Source: Streptomyces sp. CB09001
Lineage (GTDB): Bacteria > Actinomycetota > Actinomycetes > Streptomycetales > Streptomycetaceae
Length of the DNA stretch: 64,000 bases
NCBI RefSeq assembly: GCF_003369795.1
Contig: NZ_CP026730.1
Coordinates: 6,377,001 to 6,441,000, forward strand
Direction of reading: 5' to 3'
A program made the translations under genes and the position numbers. The stretch's first letter is position 1. The number at the start of each line of letters is the position of its first letter. Positions 15,201 to 25,149 of this stretch are shown here, in pieces. The notes below the pieces were generated by a model. The model saw only the letters and a list, made by a program, of their open reading frames with translations. It had not been told where the DNA came from and ran no database searches.

Positions 15201-16322
15201 TCACCTCCAGCGCAGCAGCGCCCCCAGGCCGCCCACCGGCGCCTTCTGGGAGGTCTCCGGCGGCAGCACCGGCGTCACCGAGATCGCGGGCGCGCCGGTC
15301 ATCACCGCGGACCGCAGCAGGGCGTCGTCCGCCCGCGCCGACCAGGAGTTCTGCTCGCCGAGCGTCTTCAGCTCCGTACGGCGCACCGCCACCTGGTCGG
15401 CGTCCTCGCCGATCCACACCTCGCGGTGCGTGTCGGGGGCGTCCGGGATGACCAGCAGCTCGTCGATGCGGTGCTCCCGGGCGGCCTCGACCAGCGCGGG
15501 CACGCCCTCCGCCGCGCCGGCCCGGCCCTCGTCGTCCGTCGACCGGGCGGCCAGGAACCGGTCCAGATCCTCCCGGGCACGGGCCCGGACGTGGTCGTCG
15601 CGCAGCCCCTCCACCTCGTCGTCCAGCAGCCTGCTGCCGGCGCCGCGGGAGGCCTCGGCGACGCGCTCCTGGAGACGCGAGGGCAGCCGCTCGTGCACCG
15701 AGCGCCGCTCCCGGTCGTCACCGACCAGGATCAGCAGGTCGGCGCCGGTCTCCTCCTGGCACACGGCGAGCGCGTCCGCGATCTCCGCCGCGTTGTGCTC
15801 CCAGGTGTTCTCCACCCGGAGCTGGAAGTGGCGCTCCGACCAGTCCGCGCTGCTCGTGCGGTGCACCGGCCACTGCCTGCCGGTCACGCCGCCCGCGTCG
15901 GAGCTGCCCAGCGCGGAGCGCAGCTCGAAGTCGGCACCCTTGCGGTCGATGTACGCCACCACGCACACCGGGTCCTCGCCGGCCAGGTCGAGCAGCGGCG
16001 TGACATGCGGCAGCGGGGCCCAGTCGGCCGTGGTCCCGCCGTACGGGGGCCGGGCCAGCGGCGGATCGAGGACCACCTGTCCCGCACACGCGAACAGGGC
16101 CCGCCCGTGCGGATCGGTGGCGTGCCGCAGCTCGTCCACCGCCTCCCGCACCGCCCGGCAGGTGGCCTCGTCCGCGCCCTGCTCCGCCAGCTCCCGGGCC
16201 ACCGCGGCGGCCGTCAGCTCACGCTCGTGGGGGGTGTCCTCCGTGTGCCGGGAGAGGTCGACGTAGACGGAGGCCCAGGGCCCCTGGTGTTCGTAGAGGG
16301 GGTGCAGAAACGCGAGATCCAT
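15201..16322 (-). CDS. Bacterial eRF1/Vms1-like protein (baeRF, Rv2629 type)
   Basis: 373 residues related to the bacterial archaeo-eukaryotic release factor family represented by mycobacterial Rv2629. It has an N-terminal YVDLSRHTEDTPHE segment, an RNase H-like central domain (LPHVTPLLDLAGEDPVCVVAYIDRKGADFEL and ADLLILVGDDRERRSVHERLP) and an eL30/eRF1 domain 3-like end (LVEAAREHRIDELLVIP, ALLRSAVMTGAPAISVTPVLP). Eukaryotic Vms1 cleaves peptidyl-tRNA on stalled ribosomes; a bacterial role in ribosome rescue or hibernation is plausible but unproven. The gene is divergent from the small gene at 16385. Confidence 0.82.
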   Translation of the reverse strand: MDLAFLHPLYEHQGPWASVYVDLSRHTEDTPHERELTAAAVARELAEQGADEATCRAVREAVDELRHATDPHGRALFACAGQVVLDPPLARPPYGGTTADWAPLPHVTPLLDLAGEDPVCVVAYIDRKGADFELRSALGSSDAGGVTGRQWPVHRTSSADWSERHFQLRVENTWEHNAAEIADALAVCQEETGADLLILVGDDRERRSVHERLPSRLQERVAEASRGAGSRLLDDEVEGLRDDHVRARAREDLDRFLAARSTDDEGRAGAAEGVPALVEAAREHRIDELLVIPDAPDTHREVWIGEDADQVAVRRTELKTLGEQNSWSARADDALLRSAVMTGAPAISVTPVLPPETSQKAPVGGLGALLRWR

Positions 16323-16349
16323 GTGGCTGCCCTCCCGGGTGCCGCTCGG

Positions 16350-16375
16350 GGGTGGTAGTGCTGCGGGGCGGGTAC
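16350..16375 (+). promoter_or_regulatory. Possible SigB-type promoter
   Basis: GGGT (16350-16353), 16 bases, then GGGTAC (16370-16375), fitting the loose stress sigma factor pattern GNNT-N14-16-GGGTA. It lies 10 bases before the ATG at 16385. In such GC-rich DNA a match by chance is likely. Confidence 0.3.
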
Positions 16376-16384
16376 CCGGGACGC

Positions 16385-16663
16385 ATGAACGAACACGACA
16401 CGCGGGACGACACCATGACCGGAGTGGACCCGGGCCGCCTGGACGACCAGCAGCTGATGAAAGAGCTGGAGACCATCCACCGCACCCGCCACGACACCCT
16501 GCTGTACGGGTCGAACGACGCGCTGCGCGCCCACAACGACCGCATGGCCCGGCTGGAGGGCGAGTGGCTGCGCCGCAACCCGCGGCGCCCGGTGGCCCCG
16601 GGGCGCACCCGGGAGGGCGCCCGGGAACGCGGCTGCGGCCAGGCCGCCGCGCCCGGTGGCTGA
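16385..16663 (+). CDS. Small DUF6158-like protein
   Basis: 92 residues, with the core DQQLMKELETIHRTRHDTLL, GSNDALRAHNDRMARLEGEW and RNPRRPVAPGRTREGAR found in a Streptomyces family I know as DUF6158. It is hydrophilic and helical, with no enzymatic or membrane features. An in-frame ATG at 16415 would give the shorter MTGVDPGRLDD form; neither start has a strong ribosome binding site. It stands alone, with a divergent neighbour on one side and a bidirectional terminator on the other. Function unknown. Confidence 0.75.
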   Translation: MNEHDTRDDTMTGVDPGRLDDQQLMKELETIHRTRHDTLLYGSNDALRAHNDRMARLEGEWLRRNPRRPVAPGRTREGARERGCGQAAAPGG

Positions 16664-16669
16664 GCCAGA

Positions 16670-16709
16670 CGGACGGGCCACCGGCGGTCCCTCACCGGTG
16701 GCCCGTCCG
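16670..16709. terminator. Bidirectional hairpin terminator
   Basis: Perfect 15-base arms (16670-16684 and 16695-16709) with a ten-base loop, placed between the convergent genes ending at 16663 and 16732. Confidence 0.8.
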
Positions 16710-16731
16710 CCCGTCGCTCCGGTTGCCCGCC

Positions 16732-17274
16732 TCAGCCGGCCGCCCTGGCGAACTCCGCGAGGTAGGTCTCGCAGAACGCCTCGAGGTCGTCCGGCTTGCG
16801 GCTGGTGATCAGGACGTTGTCGCCCGCGTCGCAGACCTTGACCCGTTCGTCGACCCAGGTGGCGCCCGCGTTGCGCAGATCCGTCCGCAGACTGGGCCAC
16901 GAGGTCATGGTGCGGCCGCGCACCACGTCCGCCTCCACGAGCGTCCACGACGCGTGGCAGATGGCGGCCACCGGCCGGCCCTGCGTGAAGAAGTCCTTGA
17001 CGAAGGCCACGGCCTTCTCGTCCATTCGCAGGAAGTCCGGGTTGGCCACCCCGCCGGGCAGGACGAGACCGCCGAACGCGTCGGCGGAGGTGTCGCCCAC
17101 CACCTCGTCGACCGGGAACGTGTCCGCCTTGTCGAGGTGGTCGAAGCCCTGGATCTCGCCGGACTGCGTGGAGACGAGCACGGGCTCGTGCCCCGCGTCC
17201 TTCGCCGCCCGCCACGGCTCGGTCAGTTCCACCTGCTCCACGCCCTCGGGCGCGGTCAGAAATGCGATGCGCAT
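16732..17274 (-). CDS. DJ-1/PfpI family protein (YhbO/PfpI type)
   Basis: 180 residues, the usual length. The nucleophile-elbow cysteine is C106 in AAICHASW, with the His next to it, and a conserved acidic residue lies in the VELTEPW segment near residue 18. It also has GGLVLPGG, a strand before the elbow. PfpI-like members are stress-induced and have been reported as glutamine amidotransferase-like peptidases or deglycases; which holds here is not known. The downstream-facing neighbour (17299-17697, same strand, upstream) is a DUF2795 protein, suggesting a stress-linked pair. Confidence 0.9.
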   Translation of the reverse strand: MRIAFLTAPEGVEQVELTEPWRAAKDAGHEPVLVSTQSGEIQGFDHLDKADTFPVDEVVGDTSADAFGGLVLPGGVANPDFLRMDEKAVAFVKDFFTQGRPVAAICHASWTLVEADVVRGRTMTSWPSLRTDLRNAGATWVDERVKVCDAGDNVLITSRKPDDLEAFCETYLAEFARAAG

Positions 17275-17298
17275 GGAGTTTCGGTTTCCCTTCCGGCG

Positions 17299-17697
17299 CT
17301 ACGCGCCCCGCGGACCGGACCGGCCGCTCTCGGTGAGGGCCACCGCCAGCTCCTGGACGTTGTCGTAGCGCGCCTTGTGCGGCAGTCGGTCCAGCCCCTC
17401 GACGAGGGCGTCCGGCGCGTTGCCGCGGCGCAGTGTGCGGGTCAGTTCCCGCGGTCCCGCGGGGAAGCTGCCCCGGGTCAGGTTCCGGGCCAGCTCGAGC
17501 CGCAGGGCCTCCAGGTACGTCGGTCCGCGGCCCGGCGTCACCGGTCCGTACATGACGTCCGGATCGTCCTCGGCGGCCGGCTCCGGGTCGTTCCACTCCT
17601 CGCTGCGGGTGGGGTGCCCGGACCTGAGCAGACCCTGCAGTTCATGCTTCATCTCGTCGTCGCGGTGGACGCTCATCCGGTCGCTGCCTCGCTGCAT
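17299..17697 (-). CDS. DUF2795 domain protein
   Basis: 132 residues. The C-terminal half, REL..TLRRGNAPDALVEGLDRL, followed by KARYDNVQELAVAL, fits the DUF2795 helix bundle seen in small stress-associated actinobacterial proteins. The N-terminal half is charged and contains DDPDVMYGPVTPG. The ATG at 17697 follows GGAGGG by four bases; M8 is a weaker alternative. A candidate SigB-type promoter (GTGT-15-GGGTAC) lies about 35 bases upstream. Function unknown. Confidence 0.82.
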   Translation of the reverse strand: MQRGSDRMSVHRDDEMKHELQGLLRSGHPTRSEEWNDPEPAAEDDPDVMYGPVTPGRGPTYLEALRLELARNLTRGSFPAGPRELTRTLRRGNAPDALVEGLDRLPHKARYDNVQELAVALTESGRSGPRGA

Positions 17698-17731
17698 GTC
17701 TCCCTCCAGATCCTTAAGGGGTGCCGACCGC

Positions 17732-17756
17732 GTACCCGGACACCGCGGGCCGACAC
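17732..17756 (-). promoter_or_regulatory. Possible SigB-type promoter for the DUF2795 gene
   Basis: On the minus strand GTGT (17753-17756), a 15-base spacer and GGGTAC (17732-17737) fit the stress sigma factor pattern GNNT-N14-16-GGGTA. The position, 35 bases before the gene start, is right for a promoter. Confidence 0.4.
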
Positions 17757-17905
17757 GGATTCATCCGGACGCGTCCGCTCCGATTTCCGCGGCCCGGGAG
17801 CGGATCAGTAATCGAGAAGCGCCCGGCGCCGCGCGCCCTCTAGCGTGTGACCACCGAGGCACTGAGGGCGTCACCTTCACCGAGCCCCCGACAGATGGAG
17901 ACACG

Positions 17906-20296
<2,391 letters not shown>

Positions 20297-20308
20297 GCGT
20301 GCCCGCTG

Positions 20309-20352
20309 CCCACGGCGCCGGAACCGCTACCGGCGGTGTCCGGCGCTGTGGG
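20309..20352 (+). terminator. Probable hairpin terminator after the UvrA-like gene
   Basis: Arms of 14 bases (20309-20322 and 20339-20352) with one mismatch; the loop has its own small hairpin. The right arm ends only 11 bases before the AraC-type GTG start, so it may also act in that gene's leader. Confidence 0.5.
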
Positions 20353-20363
20353 ATCGTGGTCGG

Positions 20364-20846
20364 GTGACGACGCTGGAGGATCTGGCCCGGCTGCGCCGGG
20401 CCCGCGACCTGATGGACCGCGAGTACGCCGAGCCGCTCGACGTGCCGGCGCTGGCGCGCGTCGCCCTCATGTCGGCGGGCCACTTCTCCCGCAGCTTCCG
20501 CGCCGCCTACGGCGAGACGCCCTACAGCTACCTGATGACGCGCCGCATCGAGCGCGCGATGGCGCTGCTGCGGCGCGGCGACATGAGCGTCACCGAGGTC
20601 TGCTTCGCGGTCGGCTGTACCTCGCTGGGGTCGTTCAGCTCGCGGTTCACCGAACTGGTCGGAGAGAGCCCGAGCGCCTACCGGGACCGCGACCACGCCG
20701 ACGGGGCCGCCCTCCCGGCCTGCGTCGCCAAGGTCTACACCCGGCCGGTCAGGAACGGCGAGCCGGTCAGGAGCGGGACGCCGGCCGGGAACAGCGAGTC
20801 GGTCAGGAACGGAGAAGCGGCGCCCGCGCCGCCGCCCGTAGCGTGA
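20364..20846 (+). CDS. AraC-family DNA-binding regulator (short)
   Basis: 160 residues. Residues 4-105 form the two helix-turn-helix AraC DNA-binding domain (LDVPALARVALMSAGHFSRSF, then MSVTEVCFAVGCTSLGSFSSRF and GESPSAYRDR). There is no ligand-binding domain. The tail is low-complexity with a repeated VRNGEPVRSG/SVRNGE motif. Its TGA overlaps a possible GTG start of the following VOC gene, and the two likely form an operon in which the regulator controls the VOC protein; this pairing is common in Streptomyces. GTG start. Confidence 0.88.
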   Translation: MTTLEDLARLRRARDLMDREYAEPLDVPALARVALMSAGHFSRSFRAAYGETPYSYLMTRRIERAMALLRRGDMSVTEVCFAVGCTSLGSFSSRFTELVGESPSAYRDRDHADGAALPACVAKVYTRPVRNGEPVRSGTPAGNSESVRNGEAAPAPPPVA

Positions 20847-20851
20847 CGCGC

Positions 20852-21268
20852 ATGGACATCAGCCTCTCGCAGTGCTTCATAGCCGTCGACGACCACGACA
20901 GGGCGCTCGCCTTCTACCGGGACGTGCTCGGCCTGGAGGTCCGGGGCGACGTCGGGTACGAGGGAATGCGCTGGGTGACCCTCGGCTCCCCGGCGCAGCC
21001 CGACGTGGACATCGTTCTCGAACCCCCGCTCGCGGACCCCAACGCCTCGGCCGCCGACAGGCAGGCGATGGCCGACCTGCTGGCCAAGGGCCACCTGCGC
21101 GGCGTCATCCTCACCACCGACGACGTCGACGCCGCCTTCGAACACGTCCGCGCCGCAGGCGCCGAGGTCCTCCAGGAACCGGTCGACCAGCCCTACGGCG
21201 TCCGCGACTGCGCCTTCCGTGACCCGGCCGGCAACATGGTGCGCCTCCACCGCCCGCGCAAGGACTGA
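20852..21268 (+). CDS. VOC-superfamily (glyoxalase/bleomycin resistance-like) protein
   Basis: 138 residues. Two beta-alpha-beta-beta-beta units are visible: ISLSQCFIAVDDHDRALAFY (first) and LRGVILTTDDVDAAFEHVRA (second), ending in VRDCAFRDPAGNMVRLHR, the classic VOC C-terminal strand. The fold binds a metal for isomerase or dioxygenase chemistry, or sequesters drugs; the substrate is unknown. The ATG at 20852 is used; an in-frame GTG at 20843 would overlap the AraC stop and couple the two genes. No good ribosome binding site precedes either. Confidence 0.88.
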   Translation: MDISLSQCFIAVDDHDRALAFYRDVLGLEVRGDVGYEGMRWVTLGSPAQPDVDIVLEPPLADPNASAADRQAMADLLAKGHLRGVILTTDDVDAAFEHVRAAGAEVLQEPVDQPYGVRDCAFRDPAGNMVRLHRPRKD

Positions 21269-21279
21269 GAAAGCCGGGG

Positions 21280-21304
21280 GTTTGCCGCGGGAGACAGGGG
21301 GCAT
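21280..21304 (+). promoter_or_regulatory. Possible SigB-type promoter upstream of sigK
   Basis: GTTTGC (21280-21285), 13 bases, then GGGCAT (21299-21304) partly fits the stress-type promoter pattern. The spacer is short and the -10 imperfect. It lies 249 bases before the sigK ATG in a 284-bp gap with no other clear signal. Confidence 0.22.
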
Positions 21305-21552
21305 GCGCAAGGTCAGTGCTTCGGACAGGAGGCACGTCCGTGGGAGCGGCGCGACGCCGCCACGGATGCGTCCGTCCGGGCCGGACGCCCTCCCACGGTG
21401 ACCGCCCGACCAAGGGCCCGTCGTCGTCACGGTCCGCCGCCACGCGAGCCGCAGGTTCCGAACCTCCGGCCGCAATCCGCGGGGCCGCACCGACCGGGCT
21501 GCCGCCCGGTGCGACGACGGGACCCCGCGCTCCGAGGGAGTTGCGACGCACC

Positions 21553-22353
21553 ATGCCGATACACGCCAGTGTGAAGCACCCGCACGACGACGCCCCCGAC
21601 ACCGCCGACGCCTTCCGTCGGCTCGCCACCCTTCCCGACGGTCCCGAGCACGACGCGCTGCGCGACCGGATCGTCGAGGCCTGGCTGCCCATGGCCGAAC
21701 GGCTGGCGGGACGATTCCGCAGCCGCGGCGAGAGCTACGAGGACCTGCGCCAGGTCGCGGCCCTCGGCCTGGTCAAGGCCGTCGACCGGTACGACCCCGA
21801 GCGCGGCAACGCCTTCGAGAGCTACGCCGTACCGACCATCACCGGCGAGATCAAGCGCCACTTCCGCGACCACATGTGGACCCTGCACGTGCCGCGCCGG
21901 GTCCAGGAACTGCGCAACCGCGTGCGCTTCGCCGGCCAGGACCTGTCCCAGACCATCCCGGGCCGCAGGCCCACCGTCGCCGAGATCGCCGAGCACGCCG
22001 ACCTGAGCGAGGAGGACGTGCGGATCGGACTCGAGGCACTGGAGAGCTTCACCGCCCTGTCCCTGGACGCCGAACTCCCCGGCAGCGAGGACGGCTACTC
22101 GCTGGGCGACGCGCTCGGGGCCCCCGACCCGGCCCTCGACACGGTCGTCGACCGCGAGGCGGTCAAGGGCCGGCTGGCCGCACTGCCCCCGCGCGAGCGC
22201 GCCATCCTGTACATGCGCTTCTTCGACGACATGACCCAGAGCCGTATCGCCGAACAGCTCGGCATCTCCCAGATGCACGTCTCCCGCCTGATCACCCGCT
22301 GCTGCGACCGGGTGCGGGAGCAGGTCCTGCGGGACCCGGGTCCGCAGGTGTGA
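21553..22353 (+). CDS. sigK: SigB/F/G-family RNA polymerase sigma factor (SigK-like)
   Basis: 266 residues with sigma-70 regions 2, 3 and 4: region 2 (YEDLRQVAALGLVKAVDRYD, then NAFESYAVPTITGEIKRHFRD), region 3 (PTVAEIAEHADLSEEDVRIG) and region 4 (LPPRERAILYMRFFDDMTQS, ending in the recognition helix QMHVSRLITRC). It belongs to the stress/differentiation SigB group. Position and sequence fit the S. coelicolor factor named SigK (sco6520 from memory), reported to delay differentiation and restrain antibiotic production. The ATG follows GAGGGAG by about 12 bases. An in-frame upstream extension to 21316 is low-complexity and unlikely. No anti-sigma gene is adjacent. Confidence 0.9.
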   Translation: MPIHASVKHPHDDAPDTADAFRRLATLPDGPEHDALRDRIVEAWLPMAERLAGRFRSRGESYEDLRQVAALGLVKAVDRYDPERGNAFESYAVPTITGEIKRHFRDHMWTLHVPRRVQELRNRVRFAGQDLSQTIPGRRPTVAEIAEHADLSEEDVRIGLEALESFTALSLDAELPGSEDGYSLGDALGAPDPALDTVVDREAVKGRLAALPPRERAILYMRFFDDMTQSRIAEQLGISQMHVSRLITRCCDRVREQVLRDPGPQV

Positions 22354-22380
22354 AACCTCGGGCTCACCCGCCCGGACGCC

Positions 22381-22396
22381 CCGTTCGCGCGAACGG
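22381..22396. promoter_or_regulatory. Perfect 16-bp palindrome
   Basis: CCGTTCGCGCGAACGG is a perfect palindrome, 27 bp after the sigK stop and 97 bp before the next start. It could be an operator for the secreted-protein gene or a small hairpin ending sigK transcription. Confidence 0.4.
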
Positions 22397-22492
22397 AGCA
22401 CGGTGACGGGCGTGGCGGTGCCGGGCGGGCTGTGATGGCCGAGGGGCGCGAGTGCAGTGCCCCGCAAGCCGTCGCTCGAAGGAGCCCGTCCC

Positions 22493-23452
22493 ATGCGCCG
22501 CACCGCCCGCGCCCTGTCCGTCGCCGTGCTGGCCAGTGCCGCCCTCGGTCTCTCCGCGGGGGTCGTCGCAGCCGACCCCGGTGTTCCGCCGCCCCCCTCC
22601 GGCGCCGGGGAACCCGTCGTCCCGCCGCCCGCCGACGACGCGGCGGCCGTGCCCCCGCCGTCCGAGGAGGAGGCCCTGCCGCCGTCCGCGGGGCAAGCCG
22701 CCGCGCGGGTCAGCCCGGCGGACGCCGGCCCCGGTGACACCGTCACGGTCTCCGTCTCGTGCGGTCCGACCGGCGGGTCCGCGCCCGCGAGCCTCGACGC
22801 CACCTCGGCGGCCTTCGCGGAGGGCACCGTCGAGCTGCGCAAGGTGGCGGACGACGCGGGGACGACGTCCGGACCGGCCTACCGCGGCACGGCCCGCATG
22901 GCCGCCGCCGAGGACTTCGCGGCCGAACCGCCCGCAGCGGGCGCCGCGCCCCCGGAGGCCGCGACGGACCCGGGAGGCACCACGGACAGCGAGCCCTCGG
23001 CGGGGACCGAGGGCTGGTCCGAGACGGACGACACCGCTGAGACCGCCGACGACTGGACCGTCGACGGAGCCTGCCCGGACGCCTCGGGCGGCGAGGGCGG
23101 CGACCCCTGGAGCGCGACCATGAGCGTGCCGGAGGAGAGCGGTGCCGGTGCCGCTCAGCCGGCGTGCCGGGAATCCGCCGCCCCGCGCGCGGGGACCTCC
23201 GCGCACGGCACGCCCTGCGCGCCCACCAAGCCCCCGTGCCCCGAACCCACCGCACCGCGCGGTGGGGCGGCCACCCAGGGCACGTCCTGCGGCGGTGCGA
23301 CGGCGGAGCACGGGGTGCGGGCCGGTGCCGGCGGGAGCCTCGGCGACTCGGTGCCCGCCCTCGCCGCCGGGGGCCTCCTGATCGCGGGCGCGTGCGGGGC
23401 GGCCGCACACCGGCTGCGCCTGCGCCTGCGCGGGGAGGGCGGGGAGCGCTGA
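22493..23452 (+). CDS. Secreted, membrane-anchored Pro/Ala/Glu-rich protein
   Basis: 319 residues. A signal peptide (RRTARALSVAVLASAALGLSAG, cleavage near AADP) is followed by a Pro-rich spacer, an immunoglobulin-like stretch (ARVSPADAGPGDTVTVSVSC) and a disordered region rich in Glu, Asp, Pro and Thr. A Cys-containing segment (ACRESAAPRAG, HGTPCAPTKPPCPEP, TQGTSCGG) comes before a single C-terminal membrane helix (VPALAAGGLLIAGACGAAAH) and a basic tail (RLRLRLRGEGGER). The layout suggests display on the outside of the cell, held by the tail. AAGGAG lies eight bases before the ATG. The partner or role is unknown; the gene follows sigK. Confidence 0.82.
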   Translation: MRRTARALSVAVLASAALGLSAGVVAADPGVPPPPSGAGEPVVPPPADDAAAVPPPSEEEALPPSAGQAAARVSPADAGPGDTVTVSVSCGPTGGSAPASLDATSAAFAEGTVELRKVADDAGTTSGPAYRGTARMAAAEDFAAEPPAAGAAPPEAATDPGGTTDSEPSAGTEGWSETDDTAETADDWTVDGACPDASGGEGGDPWSATMSVPEESGAGAAQPACRESAAPRAGTSAHGTPCAPTKPPCPEPTAPRGGAATQGTSCGGATAEHGVRAGAGGSLGDSVPALAAGGLLIAGACGAAAHRLRLRLRGEGGER

Positions 23453-23805
23453 CCCGGCGCCGGTCCGGCTGTGACGCACGCGACCGGAGCCGGAGCCATG
23501 GCGGGGCGCCACGGTGGGTACTGGGATCAACGAGCGGCGAGTGAAGCACACGACCGTCGGGAACGGGACCCGAAGCGGGCACAGCCCGACGGAGACGAGG
23601 ACCGACGGAGACGAGGACCGACGGAGACCAGGACCGACGGAGACGAGTCCGACGGAGACGAGGACCCGACAGCGCCCCGGGCTCGACGGAGCAAGGGACT
23701 CGACGGCGCCATGGACTCGACGGCGCCATGAGCCCGACGGGACCAGGGCACGACGGGACCAGGGCACGGTACGGACAGGCGGCACGGACCGCGCGGAGGT
23801 ACGGC
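23453..23805 (+). repeat. 353-bp gap filled by tandem minisatellites
   Basis: Five copies of a 16-bp unit (CCGACGGAGACGAGGA; copy four is 15 bp) lie at 23586-23664. They are followed by about three looser 17-bp copies with a CTCGACGG core (23691-23730) and two perfect 16-bp copies (23736-23751 and 23752-23767). All share a CGACGG core. No gene is evident in this gap. The repeats end 38 bases before the chosen start of the aminotransferase homologue, so they occupy its promoter or leader. Confidence 0.9.
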
Positions 23806-25149
23806 ATGCGGCGCACGGACCCCGAGGACCTGGCCACGGAACCGGCGGGCCACGACCCCACACGCCACGACCTCACAGGCCACGACCCCACAAGCCGCCC
23901 CGGCGCGGGTCCCGGTGCCGTGGGCCACGGACCCGTGCGCTACGGCCCGCACTTCCCCGACGACGGGCTGCCGGTGCTGCCCGAGCTGTCCGCCGTGCTC
24001 GCCGCCGCCGCGGGCCGCGCGCGCGGTGAACCGGCGGGCGGCGCCCCCGCCCTCCTGGACGCCGCGAGCGGCTACTGGGACCGGCGCGGCCTGACCACCG
24101 ACCCCGGGCACCTCGCCGCCGCCCCCGGCGCGGGCGCCCTGCTGCTCGCGCTGACCGCCGCGCTGGGCGGCGACGTCCTGGTGCCCCGCCCCTGCGCCGC
24201 CTGGTGGGCGCCGTACGCACGACTGCTGGGCCGACCCGTCTTCCACGTGCCGACGCCCGCCGAGTCCGGCGGCGTACCCGACCCGTACGCCCTGCTGGAG
24301 ACCGTCCGCCGGGTCCGCGCGGAGGGCGGCGACCCCCGCCTGCTGGTGCTGTCCGTCGCCGACGACCCCACCGGCACCGTCGCGCCGCCCGAGTTGCTGC
24401 ACGAGACCGTCGAGGCCGCCACCGGCGAGGGACTGCACCTGGTCAGCGACGAGACCTGGCGCGACACCCTGCACGACCCGCACGCCACCGTGCTCCTCAG
24501 CCCCGCCGAGATGCTGCCCGAGCGGGTCACCGTCGTCACCGACCTGGCCGGTGCGCTGCTCCCGCCGGCCTGGCCGGCCGCCGTGGCCCGCTTCCCCGCC
24601 TCCGCCGCCGGGAACGGCCTGCACGCGCGCGTGCTGGACGTACTCACCGCGCTGGGCGCCCGGGTCGCCGCCCCCGTCGCCGCCGCGGCCGGGTACGCGC
24701 TCGGCGAACCCGAGCCGGTCACCGCACGGCGGGCGGCCGCCGTACGCCTGCACGCGCGCGTGGCCGCCGCCGCGCACGCGGCCGTCGTCGCCTCGGGCGC
24801 CACCGCCCGCCCCCCGCAGGCAGGGCGCCACCTCTACGCCGACCTCGGCCCGCTGCGCGACGCGCTCGGCGCCGAGGGTGTCGGCGACGCGCAGGAACTG
24901 GAGGACTTCCTCACCGCCCGGCTCGGCATGCCCGCCCCCGGCGGCCACCGCTTCGGCGACGATCTGCCCGCCCTGCGCGTCCGGCTCGCCACCGGCCCCC
25001 TGCTGGACGCGGGCAGCGACGAGCGGCGGGCCGAATGCCTCCTGTCCCCGGACCCGTTGGAACTGCCGCACGTGCAACGCGCGTTGACCGCTCTGAAGTC
25101 GGTCTTCGACGGTCTCCGCGACGCTCAGCGATGGGAGCCCCCTCGATGA
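23806..25149 (+). CDS. Aminotransferase-fold protein lacking the PLP lysine
   Basis: 447 residues similar to class I/II aminotransferases over residues 50-445: GPHFPDDGLPVLPEL, a small-domain turn, LSVADDPTGTVAPPELLHE where an active enzyme has NPTG, and SDETWRD where the usual motif is DEIYRD. The Schiff-base position, expected four residues after T245 in TDLAGALLPPAW, is glycine (about G249), and no lysine lies nearby. The protein is therefore probably not a normal PLP enzyme. The N-terminus is itself repetitive (GHDPTRHDLTGHDPTS). The ATG at 23806 is six bases after GGAGG; an upstream in-frame ATG at 23728 lies in the minisatellite. The stop overlaps the next gene (ATGA), so the two are coupled. 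Confidence 0.8.
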   Translation: MRRTDPEDLATEPAGHDPTRHDLTGHDPTSRPGAGPGAVGHGPVRYGPHFPDDGLPVLPELSAVLAAAAGRARGEPAGGAPALLDAASGYWDRRGLTTDPGHLAAAPGAGALLLALTAALGGDVLVPRPCAAWWAPYARLLGRPVFHVPTPAESGGVPDPYALLETVRRVRAEGGDPRLLVLSVADDPTGTVAPPELLHETVEAATGEGLHLVSDETWRDTLHDPHATVLLSPAEMLPERVTVVTDLAGALLPPAWPAAVARFPASAAGNGLHARVLDVLTALGARVAAPVAAAAGYALGEPEPVTARRAAAVRLHARVAAAAHAAVVASGATARPPQAGRHLYADLGPLRDALGAEGVGDAQELEDFLTARLGMPAPGGHRFGDDLPALRVRLATGPLLDAGSDERRAECLLSPDPLELPHVQRALTALKSVFDGLRDAQRWEPPR

